From the NCBI GenBank assembly GCA_934129885.1, contig CAKOWU010000001.1:62001-126000 (forward strand): a stretch of DNA of 64,000 nucleotides. Direction: 5' to 3'. The stretch's first letter is position 1. The number at the start of each line of letters is the position of its first letter. Below are positions 16,740-25,224 of the stretch, one piece after another. The notes under the pieces are model-generated. The model was not told where the DNA came from, searched no databases, and saw only the letters and a list, made by a program, of their open reading frames with translations. This DNA comes from an uncultured Bacilli bacterium (GTDB taxonomy: Bacteria > Bacillota_I > Bacilli_A > RF39 > UBA660). Both the position numbers and the translations under genes were made by a program.

Positions 16740-17160
16740 TTGTTTCACCACTTTCTCTTTTTACAAACTTACACTTAATTGGAAGTTTATGCATTGCTAG
16801 ACGTAATGCTTCTCTTGCTACTTCCTCACTTACACCAGCAATTTCAAACATGATTTTGCCTTCTTTTACAACGGCAACCCAAGCCTCTGGTGCACCTTTA
16901 CCTTTACCTTGACGAGTTTCAAGAGGTTTTTTTGTTAATGATAAGTGTGGGAAAATATTAATCCATACTTTTCCTCCACGTTTCATGTAACGAGTCATTG
17001 CTACACGAGCTGCTTCGATTTGCCTTTGAGTAACCCAAGCACCTTCCATAGCCTTAAGACCGTAGTCTCCAAAATGTAATTCTTTATTACCTCTAGTCTT
17101 ACCATCATATCTTAGACGGTGTGGACGACGATATTTAGTTCTCTTTGGAATGACTGCCAT
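16729..17160 (-). CDS. rplP: 50S ribosomal protein L16
   Basis: 143 residues. L16 is near the A-site tRNA elbow. Start MAVIPKRTKYRRPHRLRYDG and the region RYMKRGGKVWINIFPHLSLT are diagnostic. Overlaps rpsC by 26 bp at its 5' end and rpmC at its 3' end. Confidence 0.98.
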   Translation of the reverse strand: MAVIPKRTKYRRPHRLRYDGKTRGNKELHFGDYGLKAMEGAWVTQRQIEAARVAMTRYMKRGGKVWINIFPHLSLTKKPLETRQGKGKGAPEAWVAVVKEGKIMFEIAGVSEEVAREALRLAMHKLPIKCKFVKRESGETNEN

Positions 17161-17815
17161 TCTTATTACCTCCCTTATTTTTTCTTTCAGGAAGGATTTC
17201 TCCTTTGTAAATCCATACTTTTACACCGATTTTACCATAAGAAGTATTTGCTTCTTTATGGGCATAGTCAACATCAGCTCTTAATGTATGAAGTGGAATA
17301 GTTCCTTCAGTGTATCCTTCACTTCTGGCAATTTCTACACCATTTAAACGACCAGATACAAGGGTTTTTATTCCTTTTGCTCCTGATTTCATTACATTTC
17401 TAATTGCTTTCTTTTGAGCAACTCTGAATGATACTCTATTCTCTATTTGATGAGCAATATTATCTGCGACTAAGGCCGCTACCATATTTGGATTTTTGAT
17501 TTCTTTTATTGAAATATGAATATCTTCATCTACAATTTTAGAAAGTTCTTTTTTGATTTTTTCAATTTCATCTCCGCCGTGTCCGATTACAACACCAGGT
17601 TTTGCGGTATTGATGATAATTTCGGTCTTACCAGCTTTTCTTTCGATAACAATACTTGAAACCGCTGCGTCAGATAATCTTTTTTCCAAGAATTTACGAA
17701 TCTTATGGTCATTGTTTAAGTATTTAGCGAAGTCTTTTCCTTCAGCGTACCAATTAGATTCCCAACCTTTGTTGATTCCGACTCTAAGTCCGACTGGACT
17801 AACTTTTTGACCCAT
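17135..17815 (-). CDS. rpsC: 30S ribosomal protein S3
   Basis: 226 residues. S3 lies at the mRNA entry. Start MGQKVSPVGLRVGINKGWES; KH domain with PGVVIGHGGDEIEKIKKEL; C-terminal DYAHKEANTSYGKIGVKVWI. The Lys/Asn-rich tail extends into rplP by overlap. Confidence 0.98.
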   Translation of the reverse strand: MGQKVSPVGLRVGINKGWESNWYAEGKDFAKYLNNDHKIRKFLEKRLSDAAVSSIVIERKAGKTEIIINTAKPGVVIGHGGDEIEKIKKELSKIVDEDIHISIKEIKNPNMVAALVADNIAHQIENRVSFRVAQKKAIRNVMKSGAKGIKTLVSGRLNGVEIARSEGYTEGTIPLHTLRADVDYAHKEANTSYGKIGVKVWIYKGEILPERKNKGGNKNGSHSKEN

Positions 17816-17833
17816 CAGTTTTTCCTCCTTTGT

Positions 17834-18169
17834 TTATTTACTTTCACTTACTACAACAGTAATGTGACTTGTTCTTTTTTTGATAGGATCTGGTCTACCT
17901 TTAGCACCTGCCCTACCTCTTTTCATTGTTCTACCTTCATTGATATAGGCTTCTTTTACATAAAGATTTTCTTTATCTAAACCTAAATTATTTTCAGCAT
18001 TTGCAACAGCACTTGTTAGTACTTTACGAATTGCTCTTGAAGCCTCTCTATTAAGGTTCGCTAAAATTATATCTGCTTCAGTTACATCTTTGCCACGAAT
18101 TAAGTCAATGGTTAGACGTGCTTTTCTAGGTGCGATTCTTACTCCCTTTGCGATTGCTTTAGCTTCCAT
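17834..18169 (-). CDS. rplV: 50S ribosomal protein L22
   Basis: 111 residues. L22 has a loop lining the exit tunnel. Conserved GVRIAPRKARLTIDLIRGKD and MKRGRAGAKGRPDPIKKRTS are present. Between rpsS and rpsC. Confidence 0.98.
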   Translation of the reverse strand: MEAKAIAKGVRIAPRKARLTIDLIRGKDVTEADIILANLNREASRAIRKVLTSAVANAENNLGLDKENLYVKEAYINEGRTMKRGRAGAKGRPDPIKKRTSHITVVVSESK

Positions 18170-18189
18170 TTATCTCATTCCTTTCTGGT

Positions 18190-18462
18190 TTACTTTTTGT
18201 TTTTTTTATCGCCGTGTCCACCAAATTTACGAGTGAGTGCAAATTCTCCTAATTTATGTCCAACCATATCTTCTGTTACATAAACAGGAATAAATTCTTT
18301 ACCATTATGAACAGCAAATGTGTGTCCGATAAATTCAGGAAAAATTGTAGAACGGCGAGACCAAGTTTTAATTACTTCTTTTTTTCCAGATTCGTTTTGT
18401 TCTCTAACCCTTTTTAGTAATCTGTCGAATACGTAAGGGCCTTTTTTTAAACTTCTAGCCAT
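18190..18462 (-). CDS. rpsS: 30S ribosomal protein S19
   Basis: 90 residues. S19 is in the 30S head with S13. Start MARSLKKGPYVFDRLLKRV and the signature TWSRRSTIFPEFIGHTFAVH are diagnostic. Confidence 0.98.
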   Translation of the reverse strand: MARSLKKGPYVFDRLLKRVREQNESGKKEVIKTWSRRSTIFPEFIGHTFAVHNGKEFIPVYVTEDMVGHKLGEFALTRKFGGHGDKKNKK

Positions 18463-18479
18463 CTATAAATCATCCTTTC

Positions 18480-19307
18480 TTATTTTTTACGACGTACAAT
18501 TAGTTTGCTTGAAGCCTTTTTATTGTTACGTGTCTTATATCCAAGAGCAGGTTTACCCCATGGAGTCATAGGACCTTTACGTCCGATTGGTGCACGACCT
18601 TCACCACCACCGTGTGGGTGATCGTTAGGGTTCATAACAGAACCACGCACTGTAGGTCTGATACCCATATGTCTTTTTCTTCCGGCTTTACCTAAATTTA
18701 CTAGTTCATAATCAGCGTTTCCAACTTCACCGATTGTAGCACGACATACACTTAAGACTTTTCTAACTTCACCACTTCTTAAACGAAGTAATGTATATTT
18801 TCCTTCTTGTCCTAAGATTTGAACACTAGCACCGGCACTTCTTGCCATTTGAGCACCTTTTCCTGGTTTTAACTCAATGTTATGCACAAGTGTTCCTTCT
18901 GGAATGTTTGCGAGTGGTAATGTGTTACCAATTTTGATATCGGCATTTTCGCCACTTTCTATTTTCATTCCAATTTTGATACCTTTAGGAGCGATTATAT
19001 ATCTTTTTTCTCCGTCGGCATAATTTATTAAAGCAATGTTAGCACTTCTATTTGGATCGTATTCGATTGAAGCAACTGTTCCTATAACACCATCTTTATT
19101 TCTTTTGAAATCGATGATTCTATATTTTCTTTTTGCTCCACCACCATGATGTCTTACTGTGATTTTACCCTGGTTGTTACGACCGCCTGATTTTTTGATA
19201 GTTACGACTAATGATTTTTCTGGAGTGGTTTTTGTGATTTCTTCATTTACAAGTGTAGTCATTCCACGTGTACCATTAGTCATTGATTTATATGATTTAA
19301 TAGCCAT
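18480..19307 (-). CDS. rplB: 50S ribosomal protein L2
   Basis: 275 residues. L2 supports peptidyl transferase activity and subunit joining. RHHGGGAKRKYRIIDFKRNK and the C-terminal PTVRGSVMNPNDHPHGGGEG (with the conserved His) are diagnostic. Between rplW and rpsS. Confidence 0.98.
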   Translation of the reverse strand: MAIKSYKSMTNGTRGMTTLVNEEITKTTPEKSLVVTIKKSGGRNNQGKITVRHHGGGAKRKYRIIDFKRNKDGVIGTVASIEYDPNRSANIALINYADGEKRYIIAPKGIKIGMKIESGENADIKIGNTLPLANIPEGTLVHNIELKPGKGAQMARSAGASVQILGQEGKYTLLRLRSGEVRKVLSVCRATIGEVGNADYELVNLGKAGRKRHMGIRPTVRGSVMNPNDHPHGGGEGRAPIGRKGPMTPWGKPALGYKTRNNKKASSKLIVRRKK

Positions 19308-19325
19308 ATTCGTCCTCCCTTAAGT

Positions 19326-19604
19326 TTAATTAAGTTCGATTGAACTTCCTTCTTTTAATTTAACAATTGCTTTTTTTACTTTATTTGTTTTACCAGTATA
19401 ACGTCCAACTCTTTTTTTCTTTGGTTTTACGTTTACTGTATTAACTTTTTCAACTTTTACGTCAAAAATATTTTCTACCGCTTGCTTGATTTGTGTTTTG
19501 TTTGCTTTTGTATCTACACTAAATACTACGGTATTATTATTTTGTAAATCAGAAGTTTTTTCTGTAATAATTGGAGCCTTTATAATGTCTCTATAGTTAT
19601 TCAT
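19326..19604 (-). CDS. rplW: 50S ribosomal protein L23
   Basis: 92 residues. L23 is the docking site at the tunnel exit for trigger factor and SRP. IIKAPIITEKTSDLQNNNTV and KVEKVNTVNVKPKKKRVGRY are typical. Start overlaps the rplD stop by 1 bp. Confidence 0.97.
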   Translation of the reverse strand: MNNYRDIIKAPIITEKTSDLQNNNTVVFSVDTKANKTQIKQAVENIFDVKVEKVNTVNVKPKKKRVGRYTGKTNKVKKAIVKLKEGSSIELN

Positions 19605-20227
19605 TACGCAAGTACCTCCTCTATTTCTTTAACCGCATCTTCTGTTATTACTAAATTGTCAGCAGCGATTAAATCTAATGTGTTTATTTCATTTGCTTCA
19701 AGTAGTACAACATTTGGTATGTTACGTGAACCTAAGATTACATTATTAGTAAGTTCGCTTACTACTATTAAAATGTTTTTGTTTGCTTTGATAGCATCTA
19801 AAACATTAAGCATTTCTTTTGTTTTGTTTGTTTCAACGTTTAAATTATCTAATATGATAATTTCTTTATCTGCGACTTTATATGAAAGTGCTGATTTAAG
19901 TGCAAGTACTCTTTCTTTTTTGTTTTGTTTTTTGTTATATGTTCTAGGTTTTGGACCAAATACAATTCCTCCACCTGGCCATTGTGGTGAACGGGTACTG
20001 CCTTGTCTTGCGTGACCTGTACCTTTTTGTCTATATGGTTTTCTTCCTCCACCACTTACTTCGCTACGTGTTTTTGTACTGTGTGTACCTTGTCTTTGGG
20101 AATTTCTTGCTAATGTGATAGCATCGTATAAAACTGCATCGTTTGGAGTAATACCCCATACGGTTTCGTTTAGAGTAATGTCTCCAACTTTTTCACCCTT
20201 AATATTTAAAACTGGATTTTTTATCAT
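19604..20227 (-). CDS. rplD: 50S ribosomal protein L4
   Basis: 207 residues. L4 has a tunnel loop and in enterobacteria also regulates its own operon. The conserved loop SEVSGGGRKPYRQKGTGHAR with GSTRSPQWPGGG is intact. Between rplC and rplW. Confidence 0.98.
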   Translation of the reverse strand: MIKNPVLNIKGEKVGDITLNETVWGITPNDAVLYDAITLARNSQRQGTHSTKTRSEVSGGGRKPYRQKGTGHARQGSTRSPQWPGGGIVFGPKPRTYNKKQNKKERVLALKSALSYKVADKEIIILDNLNVETNKTKEMLNVLDAIKANKNILIVVSELTNNVILGSRNIPNVVLLEANEINTLDLIAADNLVITEDAVKEIEEVLA

Positions 20228-20237
20228 GATTTACCTC

Positions 20238-20963
20238 CTAGTTTTCTGCTGAAGCGTTTTCTACTTCAGTGCTTTCTGTATTTTCCTTAACTTCTTCTTT
20301 TATCCAAGAGTTAAGTGCAGGTCTTTCATTTATTTTGTTAGGGTTTTTAACGGCAGTTCTAATTGTTACAAAACTTTTTTTAGGTCCAGGAATATTTCCT
20401 TTTACTAAAATAACGTTATTTTCTAAATCCACTGCAACGATTTCAAGATTTTGAATTGTTACAACGTTAGTTCCCATATGACCTGGTAATTTTTTACCTT
20501 TAAATACACGCATTGGTCTCATTGTTCCCATTGAACCTGGTCTTCTATGATAGTGTGAACCATGTCCCATAGGTCCTCTTTGTTGACCATGTCTTTTGAT
20601 AACGCCTTGGAATCCTTTACCTTTTGTAATTCCAGTTACGTCTACCATTTCACCTCTAGTGAAGATATCTGCTGATATTTCTTGTCCTAGAGTATATTCT
20701 TCTACATTAACACCTCTAATTTCTTTAAAGAAGCGCTTAGGTGTAGTGTTTGCTTTGCTAGTATGCCCAGCAGAAGCTTTTGTCGCAAGTTTTTCTCTTT
20801 TGTCATCAAAACCAAGTTGGATAGCATCATAACCGTCGTTTGCAACAGTTTTGATTTGAGTAACTACGTTAGGTGTTACTTCTACCACTGTAACGGGTGT
20901 TAACTTACCATCTTGATCAAATACTTGAGTCATTCCGATTTTACGACCTAAGATTCCTTTCAT
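20238..20963 (-). CDS. rplC: 50S ribosomal protein L3
   Basis: 241 residues from the ATG at 20963, with AGGAGG 7 nt upstream; the ATG two codons earlier is too close to that site. L3 organises the peptidyl transferase centre. KGILGRKIGMTQVFDQDGK and HGSHYHRRPGSMGTMRPMRV are diagnostic. An acidic C-terminal tail (TESTEVENASAEN) of about 20 residues extends beyond the usual end. Confidence 0.97.
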   Translation of the reverse strand: MKGILGRKIGMTQVFDQDGKLTPVTVVEVTPNVVTQIKTVANDGYDAIQLGFDDKREKLATKASAGHTSKANTTPKRFFKEIRGVNVEEYTLGQEISADIFTRGEMVDVTGITKGKGFQGVIKRHGQQRGPMGHGSHYHRRPGSMGTMRPMRVFKGKKLPGHMGTNVVTIQNLEIVAVDLENNVILVKGNIPGPKKSFVTIRTAVKNPNKINERPALNSWIKEEVKENTESTEVENASAEN

Positions 20964-20977
20964 GTTCATTCCTCCTA

Positions 20978-21286
20978 TTATAATTTAATTTGAATATCAA
21001 CGCCGCTTGGAATATCTAGATGCTGAAGGGCATCGATAGTCTCCTTACTTGGGTTATTGATATCAATAAGTCTTTTATGTGTTCTTTTTTCAAATTGTTC
21101 ACGTGAATCTTTATATTTGTGAACCGCTCTTAAGATAGTTATTTTTTCAACTTCAGTTGGTAATGGAATTGGTCCACTTACTTCTCCTCCGCTTCTTTTA
21201 ACTGTGTCAACAATCTTACCGCACGCTTTATCTAAATTTTTATGCTCATAAGATTTTAATCTGATACGAACTTTTGCATTAGACAT
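20978..21286 (-). CDS. rpsJ: 30S ribosomal protein S10
   Basis: 102 residues, first gene of the 13-kb ribosomal block. S10 is in the 30S head and is also the NusE antitermination factor. KVRIRLKSYEHKNLDKACGK and SREQFEKRTHKRLIDI are diagnostic. Preceded by AAAGGAGG, a 125-nt structured leader and a strong promoter. Confidence 0.98.
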   Translation of the reverse strand: MSNAKVRIRLKSYEHKNLDKACGKIVDTVKRSGGEVSGPIPLPTEVEKITILRAVHKYKDSREQFEKRTHKRLIDINNPSKETIDALQHLDIPSGVDIQIKL

Positions 21287-21412
21287 TATTGTATCCTCCT
21301 TTCGCCTATATCTTTAGTATAGACTTGCTCCGTGTAAAAACCTAAGTACGCAAGTGATTATTAACAACTTAACCTAGCGTCTCAGCAACCTCACACATCA
21401 TCGCAGCCACAC
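21287..21412 (-). promoter_or_regulatory. Structured 5' leader of the S10 operon
   Basis: About 125 nt lie between the predicted start of transcription and rpsJ. A 7-bp hairpin GTCTATA / TATAGGC (one G-T pair) is next to the AAAGGAGG site. Before it, CTTGC and GCAAG enclose a ~20-nt region. S10 leaders are regulatory targets in many bacteria; which protein, if any, acts here is not visible. Confidence 0.45.
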
Positions 21413-21419
21413 ATCCAAA

Positions 21420-21448
21420 AGTATACAATAAAATTGTATGAATTACAA
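21420..21448 (-). promoter_or_regulatory. Promoter of the S10-spc-alpha block
   Basis: Minus strand TTGTAA (21443-21448), 17-bp spacer, TATACT (21420-21425). Confidence 0.75.
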
Positions 21449-21506
21449 GCATTTTTAGTCGGTTTTGCAAAAAAATCTACATTTTTCTTGTAAAGTTGTG
21501 CTTATT

Positions 21507-21537
21507 TTGCTTAAAACGCTTAAATTTCTGCTATAAT
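21507..21537 (+). promoter_or_regulatory. Extended -10 promoter of gpsA
   Basis: TGCTATAAT (extended -10, hexamer at 21532-21537) with a weak TTGCTT 19 bp upstream. The predicted start point is only about 10 nt before the gpsA ATG, so the mRNA has a very short leader. Confidence 0.6.
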
Positions 21538-21552
21538 TGGTCTGGTGATAGA

Positions 21553-22521
21553 ATGAAAATATGTATTTTAGGCAGCGGGGCTTACGGGTCAGCACTAGCG
21601 GTTATACTTAATGAAAATAAAAACAAAGTTTTTTTATGGAGTCCTTTCAAAAAGGAAATCGAGACATTTAAAGAACATAGGGAACCTTTGAAGTTGCCTG
21701 GCGTCAAATTAGCTAAAGACATTGTTATAACTAATGATATAGAGGAAGCAACAATGGATGCTGATTTTGTTGTTTTGGCTATTCCTACGGCTTTTGTTCG
21801 AGGCACTTTAAAGAAAATCAAGAAATATGTTAAGAACAAGCCTATTTGTATTGCGTCTAAAGGAATTGAACAAGATACTTGTGCGTTTGTTAATGAAATA
21901 ATTTCAGAGGAACTTGGCACTAATAATATTGCGGTTATTTCTGGGCCTTCTTTTGCGATTGATGTTGCAAATAGAGTTCCTGTTGGGCTTACTTTGGCTT
22001 GCAAAAGCAAAGAGACTACTGATATGATTTATGGTGCATTTTCAAATTCTCATTTTAAGCTTAGAATTTGTAGTGATATTATTGGCACGGAGGTATGTGG
22101 TGCGATTAAAAATGTAATTGCTATTGCGGCTGGAATGCTTTCAGGTATGAAAATGCCTGAAAGTACATCAGCGATGCTTATTACAGAATCTGTACACGAC
22201 ATAAAGGATTTAATAAAAGGTTTGGGCGGAGACGGTGATACCATTTCTTCCTTTGCAGGCTTTGGTGATTTACTTTTGACAGCGACTAGTACTAAAAGCA
22301 GAAATTTTTCTTTCGGAATGTTAGTGGGTAGTGGGGCTTCTAAAGAGGATATTGATGATTATATTAACAACACAACTATTGAGGGGTTATACACTTTAAC
22401 TTCTATCAAGGAATTACTTACTAGTATAAATACTAAAATGCCAATTGTTGATCTTTTGTATGATATAATTTATGGTGATAAAATGGCTAAAGATTTAATA
22501 AAATTTTTGATAAAAAAATAG
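21553..22521 (+). CDS. gpsA: Glycerol-3-phosphate dehydrogenase [NAD(P)+]
   Basis: 322 residues from the ATG at 21553; a longer frame to 21496 would include the promoter. The enzyme reduces dihydroxyacetone phosphate to sn-glycerol 3-phosphate for phospholipid synthesis. Rossmann motif GSGAYGSALA at residues ~7-16; conserved IASKGIE, ISGPSFAIDVANRVP and catalytic-region GTEVCGAIKNVIAIAAGM, then GLGGDGDTISSFAGFGDLLLT. Divergent from the ribosomal block and followed by its own terminator, so a single-gene unit. Confidence 0.97.
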   Translation: MKICILGSGAYGSALAVILNENKNKVFLWSPFKKEIETFKEHREPLKLPGVKLAKDIVITNDIEEATMDADFVVLAIPTAFVRGTLKKIKKYVKNKPICIASKGIEQDTCAFVNEIISEELGTNNIAVISGPSFAIDVANRVPVGLTLACKSKETTDMIYGAFSNSHFKLRICSDIIGTEVCGAIKNVIAIAAGMLSGMKMPESTSAMLITESVHDIKDLIKGLGGDGDTISSFAGFGDLLLTATSTKSRNFSFGMLVGSGASKEDIDDYINNTTIEGLYTLTSIKELLTSINTKMPIVDLLYDIIYGDKMAKDLIKFLIKK

Positions 22522-22534
22522 ATTTTGTATTAAT

Positions 22535-22567
22535 AAAAAAACTGTCAGCGAAATGATGGCAGTTTTT
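22535..22567. terminator. Bidirectional terminator between gpsA and the DUF2752 gene
   Basis: Stem AAAACTGTCA / TGGCAGTTTT (one G-T pair) with a ~9-nt loop and A/T runs on both sides, between convergent genes. Confidence 0.75.
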
Positions 22568-22914
22568 CATATAGATAAATCCGCAATATAACACATTACA
22601 AAAAGTACGATTATTGCTAAATAACGTTTTTTTACTAAAGTGTAAAGTTTTGTTTCATACTTTGTTTTAAAAATTATATCTAATATGAGTATGAGGTTAT
22701 AAATAACTAAAAACGTAACAAGAAAAATACCAAAACAATTATATTTTATGGAAGATATAATGTCAAAGTGCAGAAGTGATATGACAGAATGGGTTAATCC
22801 GCAGAAAGGACAAACAATATTAAAGAACACTTTAAAAGGGCAAACAATATTTGACATTAATATAATTATGCCAAATATTATTTCCCCTAGTATTATTGCC
22901 ATGTTTCTAGTCAC
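22567..22914 (-). CDS. DUF2752 membrane protein
   Basis: 115 residues with about three hydrophobic segments. The signature NIVCPFCGLTHSVISLL is the CPxCGxTR-like motif of DUF2752; the Arg is replaced by His here. Function of the family is unknown. Its start overlaps the stop of the TM2-domain gene by 8 bp; TM2 and DUF2752 proteins are often neighbours, which supports a joint membrane role. Confidence 0.8.
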   Translation of the reverse strand: MTRNMAIILGEIIFGIIILMSNIVCPFKVFFNIVCPFCGLTHSVISLLHFDIISSIKYNCFGIFLVTFLVIYNLILILDIIFKTKYETKLYTLVKKRYLAIIVLFVMCYIADLSI

Positions 22915-23263
22915 GGAGTGCTACACCATTTGCGTCAACATTGATGCTTCCGCAAAGTATCATAATTCCTTCTATAAGTCCCCATACTCCAGCAACTATT
23001 GGTCCTAATCCGCAAGCAATCCAGCCTACTAACGTTAGTAAAAGTTGGGCAACTGCTTTTCCTGTATATCCTAGATAGAAATTATGTACTCCTAGGGCTC
23101 CTAGAAGTATTCCAAGAACGCCAGCACCAACTTTAGATTTGGCATTTGGATTAGCGAAGTCACCAGTATTTACCTTTGTACCTGGCAATGCAATTCCACA
23201 ATTCAAGCAAACTGCTTGATTTTCTTCTACTTTTTTTCCGCAATTTGGACAAAATTTTGTCAT
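22907..23263 (-). CDS. Zinc-ribbon and TM2-domain membrane protein
   Basis: 118 residues from the ATG at 23263 (GAGAGGTG upstream). N-terminal zinc ribbon FCPNCGKKVEENQAVCLNCG (residues ~4-23), then a TM2 domain with two helices (VGAGVLGILLGALGVHNFYL and the following GWIACGLGPIVAGVWGLIEG). TM2 function is not established. First gene of a two-gene unit with DUF2752; its promoter overlaps the ftsH terminator. Confidence 0.87.
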   Translation of the reverse strand: MTKFCPNCGKKVEENQAVCLNCGIALPGTKVNTGDFANPNAKSKVGAGVLGILLGALGVHNFYLGYTGKAVAQLLLTLVGWIACGLGPIVAGVWGLIEGIMILCGSINVDANGVALRD

Positions 23264-23288
23264 TATTTCACACCTCTCATTATTTACA

Positions 23289-23317
23289 ATTATAATATAA
23301 CTACTCAAAAAAGACAA
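23289..23317 (-). promoter_or_regulatory. Promoter of the TM2-DUF2752 pair
   Basis: Minus strand TTGTCT (23312-23317), 17-bp spacer, TATAAT (23289-23294). The -35 lies inside the ftsH terminator stem. Confidence 0.65.
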
Positions 23318-23335
23318 TACTATTTTGTACTGTCT
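23311..23335 (-). terminator. Rho-independent terminator of ung-tilS-ftsH
   Basis: Minus strand GACAGTAC / GTATTGTC with a 6-nt loop, then six T; the ftsH stop is within the hairpin. Confidence 0.75.
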
Positions 23336-25209
23336 TCGCCTTCTTTAATTGTCTTTTCGTTGCCATTTTCATCTGGCATTTTGCCATGTTCTACTAGATA
23401 GTCAATTTGTTCTTTGGTAATTGTTTCATGTTCTAGTAGGGTTTCAGCAATTAAGTGTAACAAGTCCATGTTTTCTTTAATAATTTTTTCGGTAACTTCA
23501 TATTGCCTATTTATTATTTTTCTTACTTCTTCATCTATTTCATCAGCAACTTTTAATGAGAAGTTTTGTTGTTTGTTATAATCTCTGCCTAGAAATACGC
23601 TTGATGACTGGTGTTCAAATTGAACCGGTCCTAGATCACTCATACCGTATTCTGTTACCATTGATCTTGCAATTTTTGTGGCTTTTTCAAAGTCGTTAGA
23701 TGCTCCAGTTGTTATTTCTTTGAACATAATTTCTTCGGCAACTCTTCCAGCAAGTAAACCACTAATCATTTGTAATAATTCATTTTTGGTAGAAAGATAT
23801 GTTTCTTCTTTTGGAAGCATTAGGTTATATCCTCCTGCTTGACCTCTTGGGATGATTGTGATTTTTTGAACGTCGTTGGCACCTTCTAATTTAAGGCCAA
23901 CAACAGCATGGCCTGCTTCATGGTATGCGACTGTTTTCTTTTCTTTGTCTGTATATTTTTTACTCTTTTTAGCTGGGCCCATTAGCACTCTATCATGAGC
24001 CTCGTCTATTTCAGCCATTGTTATTTCTGTTTTATTACGTCTGACGGTTAATAGTGCGGCTTCGTTTAATAGGTTTTCTAAATCAGCACCACTAAAGCCA
24101 ACTGTTCTTTTAGCGATATTAGACATGGTAATTCCTTTGGCGAAGGTTTTACCTTTGGCATGAACGCCTAGTATTTCTTCTCTGCCTTTAGCATCTGGTA
24201 AGTTTACGGTTACCTGTCTATCAAATCTTCCTGGTCTTAATAATGCTGGGTCTAGAACGTCTGGTCTATTCGTTGCGGCAATGATGATTATTCCTTCATT
24301 GGCACCGAATCCGTCCATTTCTGTTAGTAATTGGTTTAGAGTTTGTTCTCTTTCGTCATGGCCACCACCGAAACCGGCACCTCTTTGACGACCAACGGCA
24401 TCTATTTCATCAATAAATATTAGACATGGTGCACTTTGTTTTGCTTGTTTGAACATGTCTCTTACTCTTGATGCCCCTACACCTACGAATAGTTCTACGA
24501 ATTCTGAACCACTTATGAAGTAGAATGGTACATTGGCTTCACCCGCTACGGCTTTGGCCAGTAATGTTTTACCTGTTCCTGGAGGGCCTACTAATAGAAC
24601 CCCTTTAGGTATTCTAGCACCCATTTTTTGAAATTTTTTAGGGCTTTTTAGAAAGTCGATAAGCTCTGCGACTTCTTCTTTTTCTTCTGATAGGCCAGCA
24701 ACGTCTTCGAATGTAACTTTGTCCTGACCAGCACTTAATCTTGCTTTACTTTTGCCGAAATCCATTCCTTTGCCGCCGCTGCCACCCATTTGTCTAGACA
24801 AGAAGTAGAATGCAAGTCCTAATAATAAAGCCATTGGTAATATATTTAAGATAAACTGCAATATGGTATTGGCTTCTGGGTCTGCATCTGTGGTCATCTT
24901 GAAACCTGATTTATCTTCTAGGTTCATAAGTTTAACCATAGATTCGTCGGTAAGTGGCATATTGAAGGTAAATGTTTCGTTTGATTTATAGTCTTTTAAT
25001 TTACCGGTAATTACATATACACCTGCACTAGTACGTGGTGTGACGGTTAGACTTTTTACATTTTCCTTTTCTACTTGTTTTACTAATTTACTATAAGTAT
25101 ATTCGTGTATTTTGTTATTCATGGCATCAACCATAAACATCATGCCAAATATAAATATAAATATGAATAAGTATGGTAATATACCTCGTTTGATCATTTT
25201 TTTATCCAT
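23320..25209 (-). CDS. ftsH: ATP-dependent zinc metalloprotease FtsH
   Basis: 629 residues. Membrane-anchored AAA+ protease for quality control of membrane and regulatory proteins. Transmembrane helices at residues ~9-28 and ~116-137 flank an extracellular domain. Walker A GPPGTGKT at 208-215, Walker B with IFIDEID ~264-270, SRH (ATNRPDVLDPALLRPGRFD). Zinc site HEAGH at 430-434. Downstream of tilS as in B. subtilis, although hpt does not lie between them here. Confidence 0.98.
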   Translation of the reverse strand: MDKKMIKRGILPYLFIFIFIFGMMFMVDAMNNKIHEYTYSKLVKQVEKENVKSLTVTPRTSAGVYVITGKLKDYKSNETFTFNMPLTDESMVKLMNLEDKSGFKMTTDADPEANTILQFILNILPMALLLGLAFYFLSRQMGGSGGKGMDFGKSKARLSAGQDKVTFEDVAGLSEEKEEVAELIDFLKSPKKFQKMGARIPKGVLLVGPPGTGKTLLAKAVAGEANVPFYFISGSEFVELFVGVGASRVRDMFKQAKQSAPCLIFIDEIDAVGRQRGAGFGGGHDEREQTLNQLLTEMDGFGANEGIIIIAATNRPDVLDPALLRPGRFDRQVTVNLPDAKGREEILGVHAKGKTFAKGITMSNIAKRTVGFSGADLENLLNEAALLTVRRNKTEITMAEIDEAHDRVLMGPAKKSKKYTDKEKKTVAYHEAGHAVVGLKLEGANDVQKITIIPRGQAGGYNLMLPKEETYLSTKNELLQMISGLLAGRVAEEIMFKEITTGASNDFEKATKIARSMVTEYGMSDLGPVQFEHQSSSVFLGRDYNKQQNFSLKVADEIDEEVRKIINRQYEVTEKIIKENMDLLHLIAETLLEHETITKEQIDYLVEHGKMPDENGNEKTIKEGEDSTK

Positions 25210-25224
25210 ACAAAACTCCCTTCT

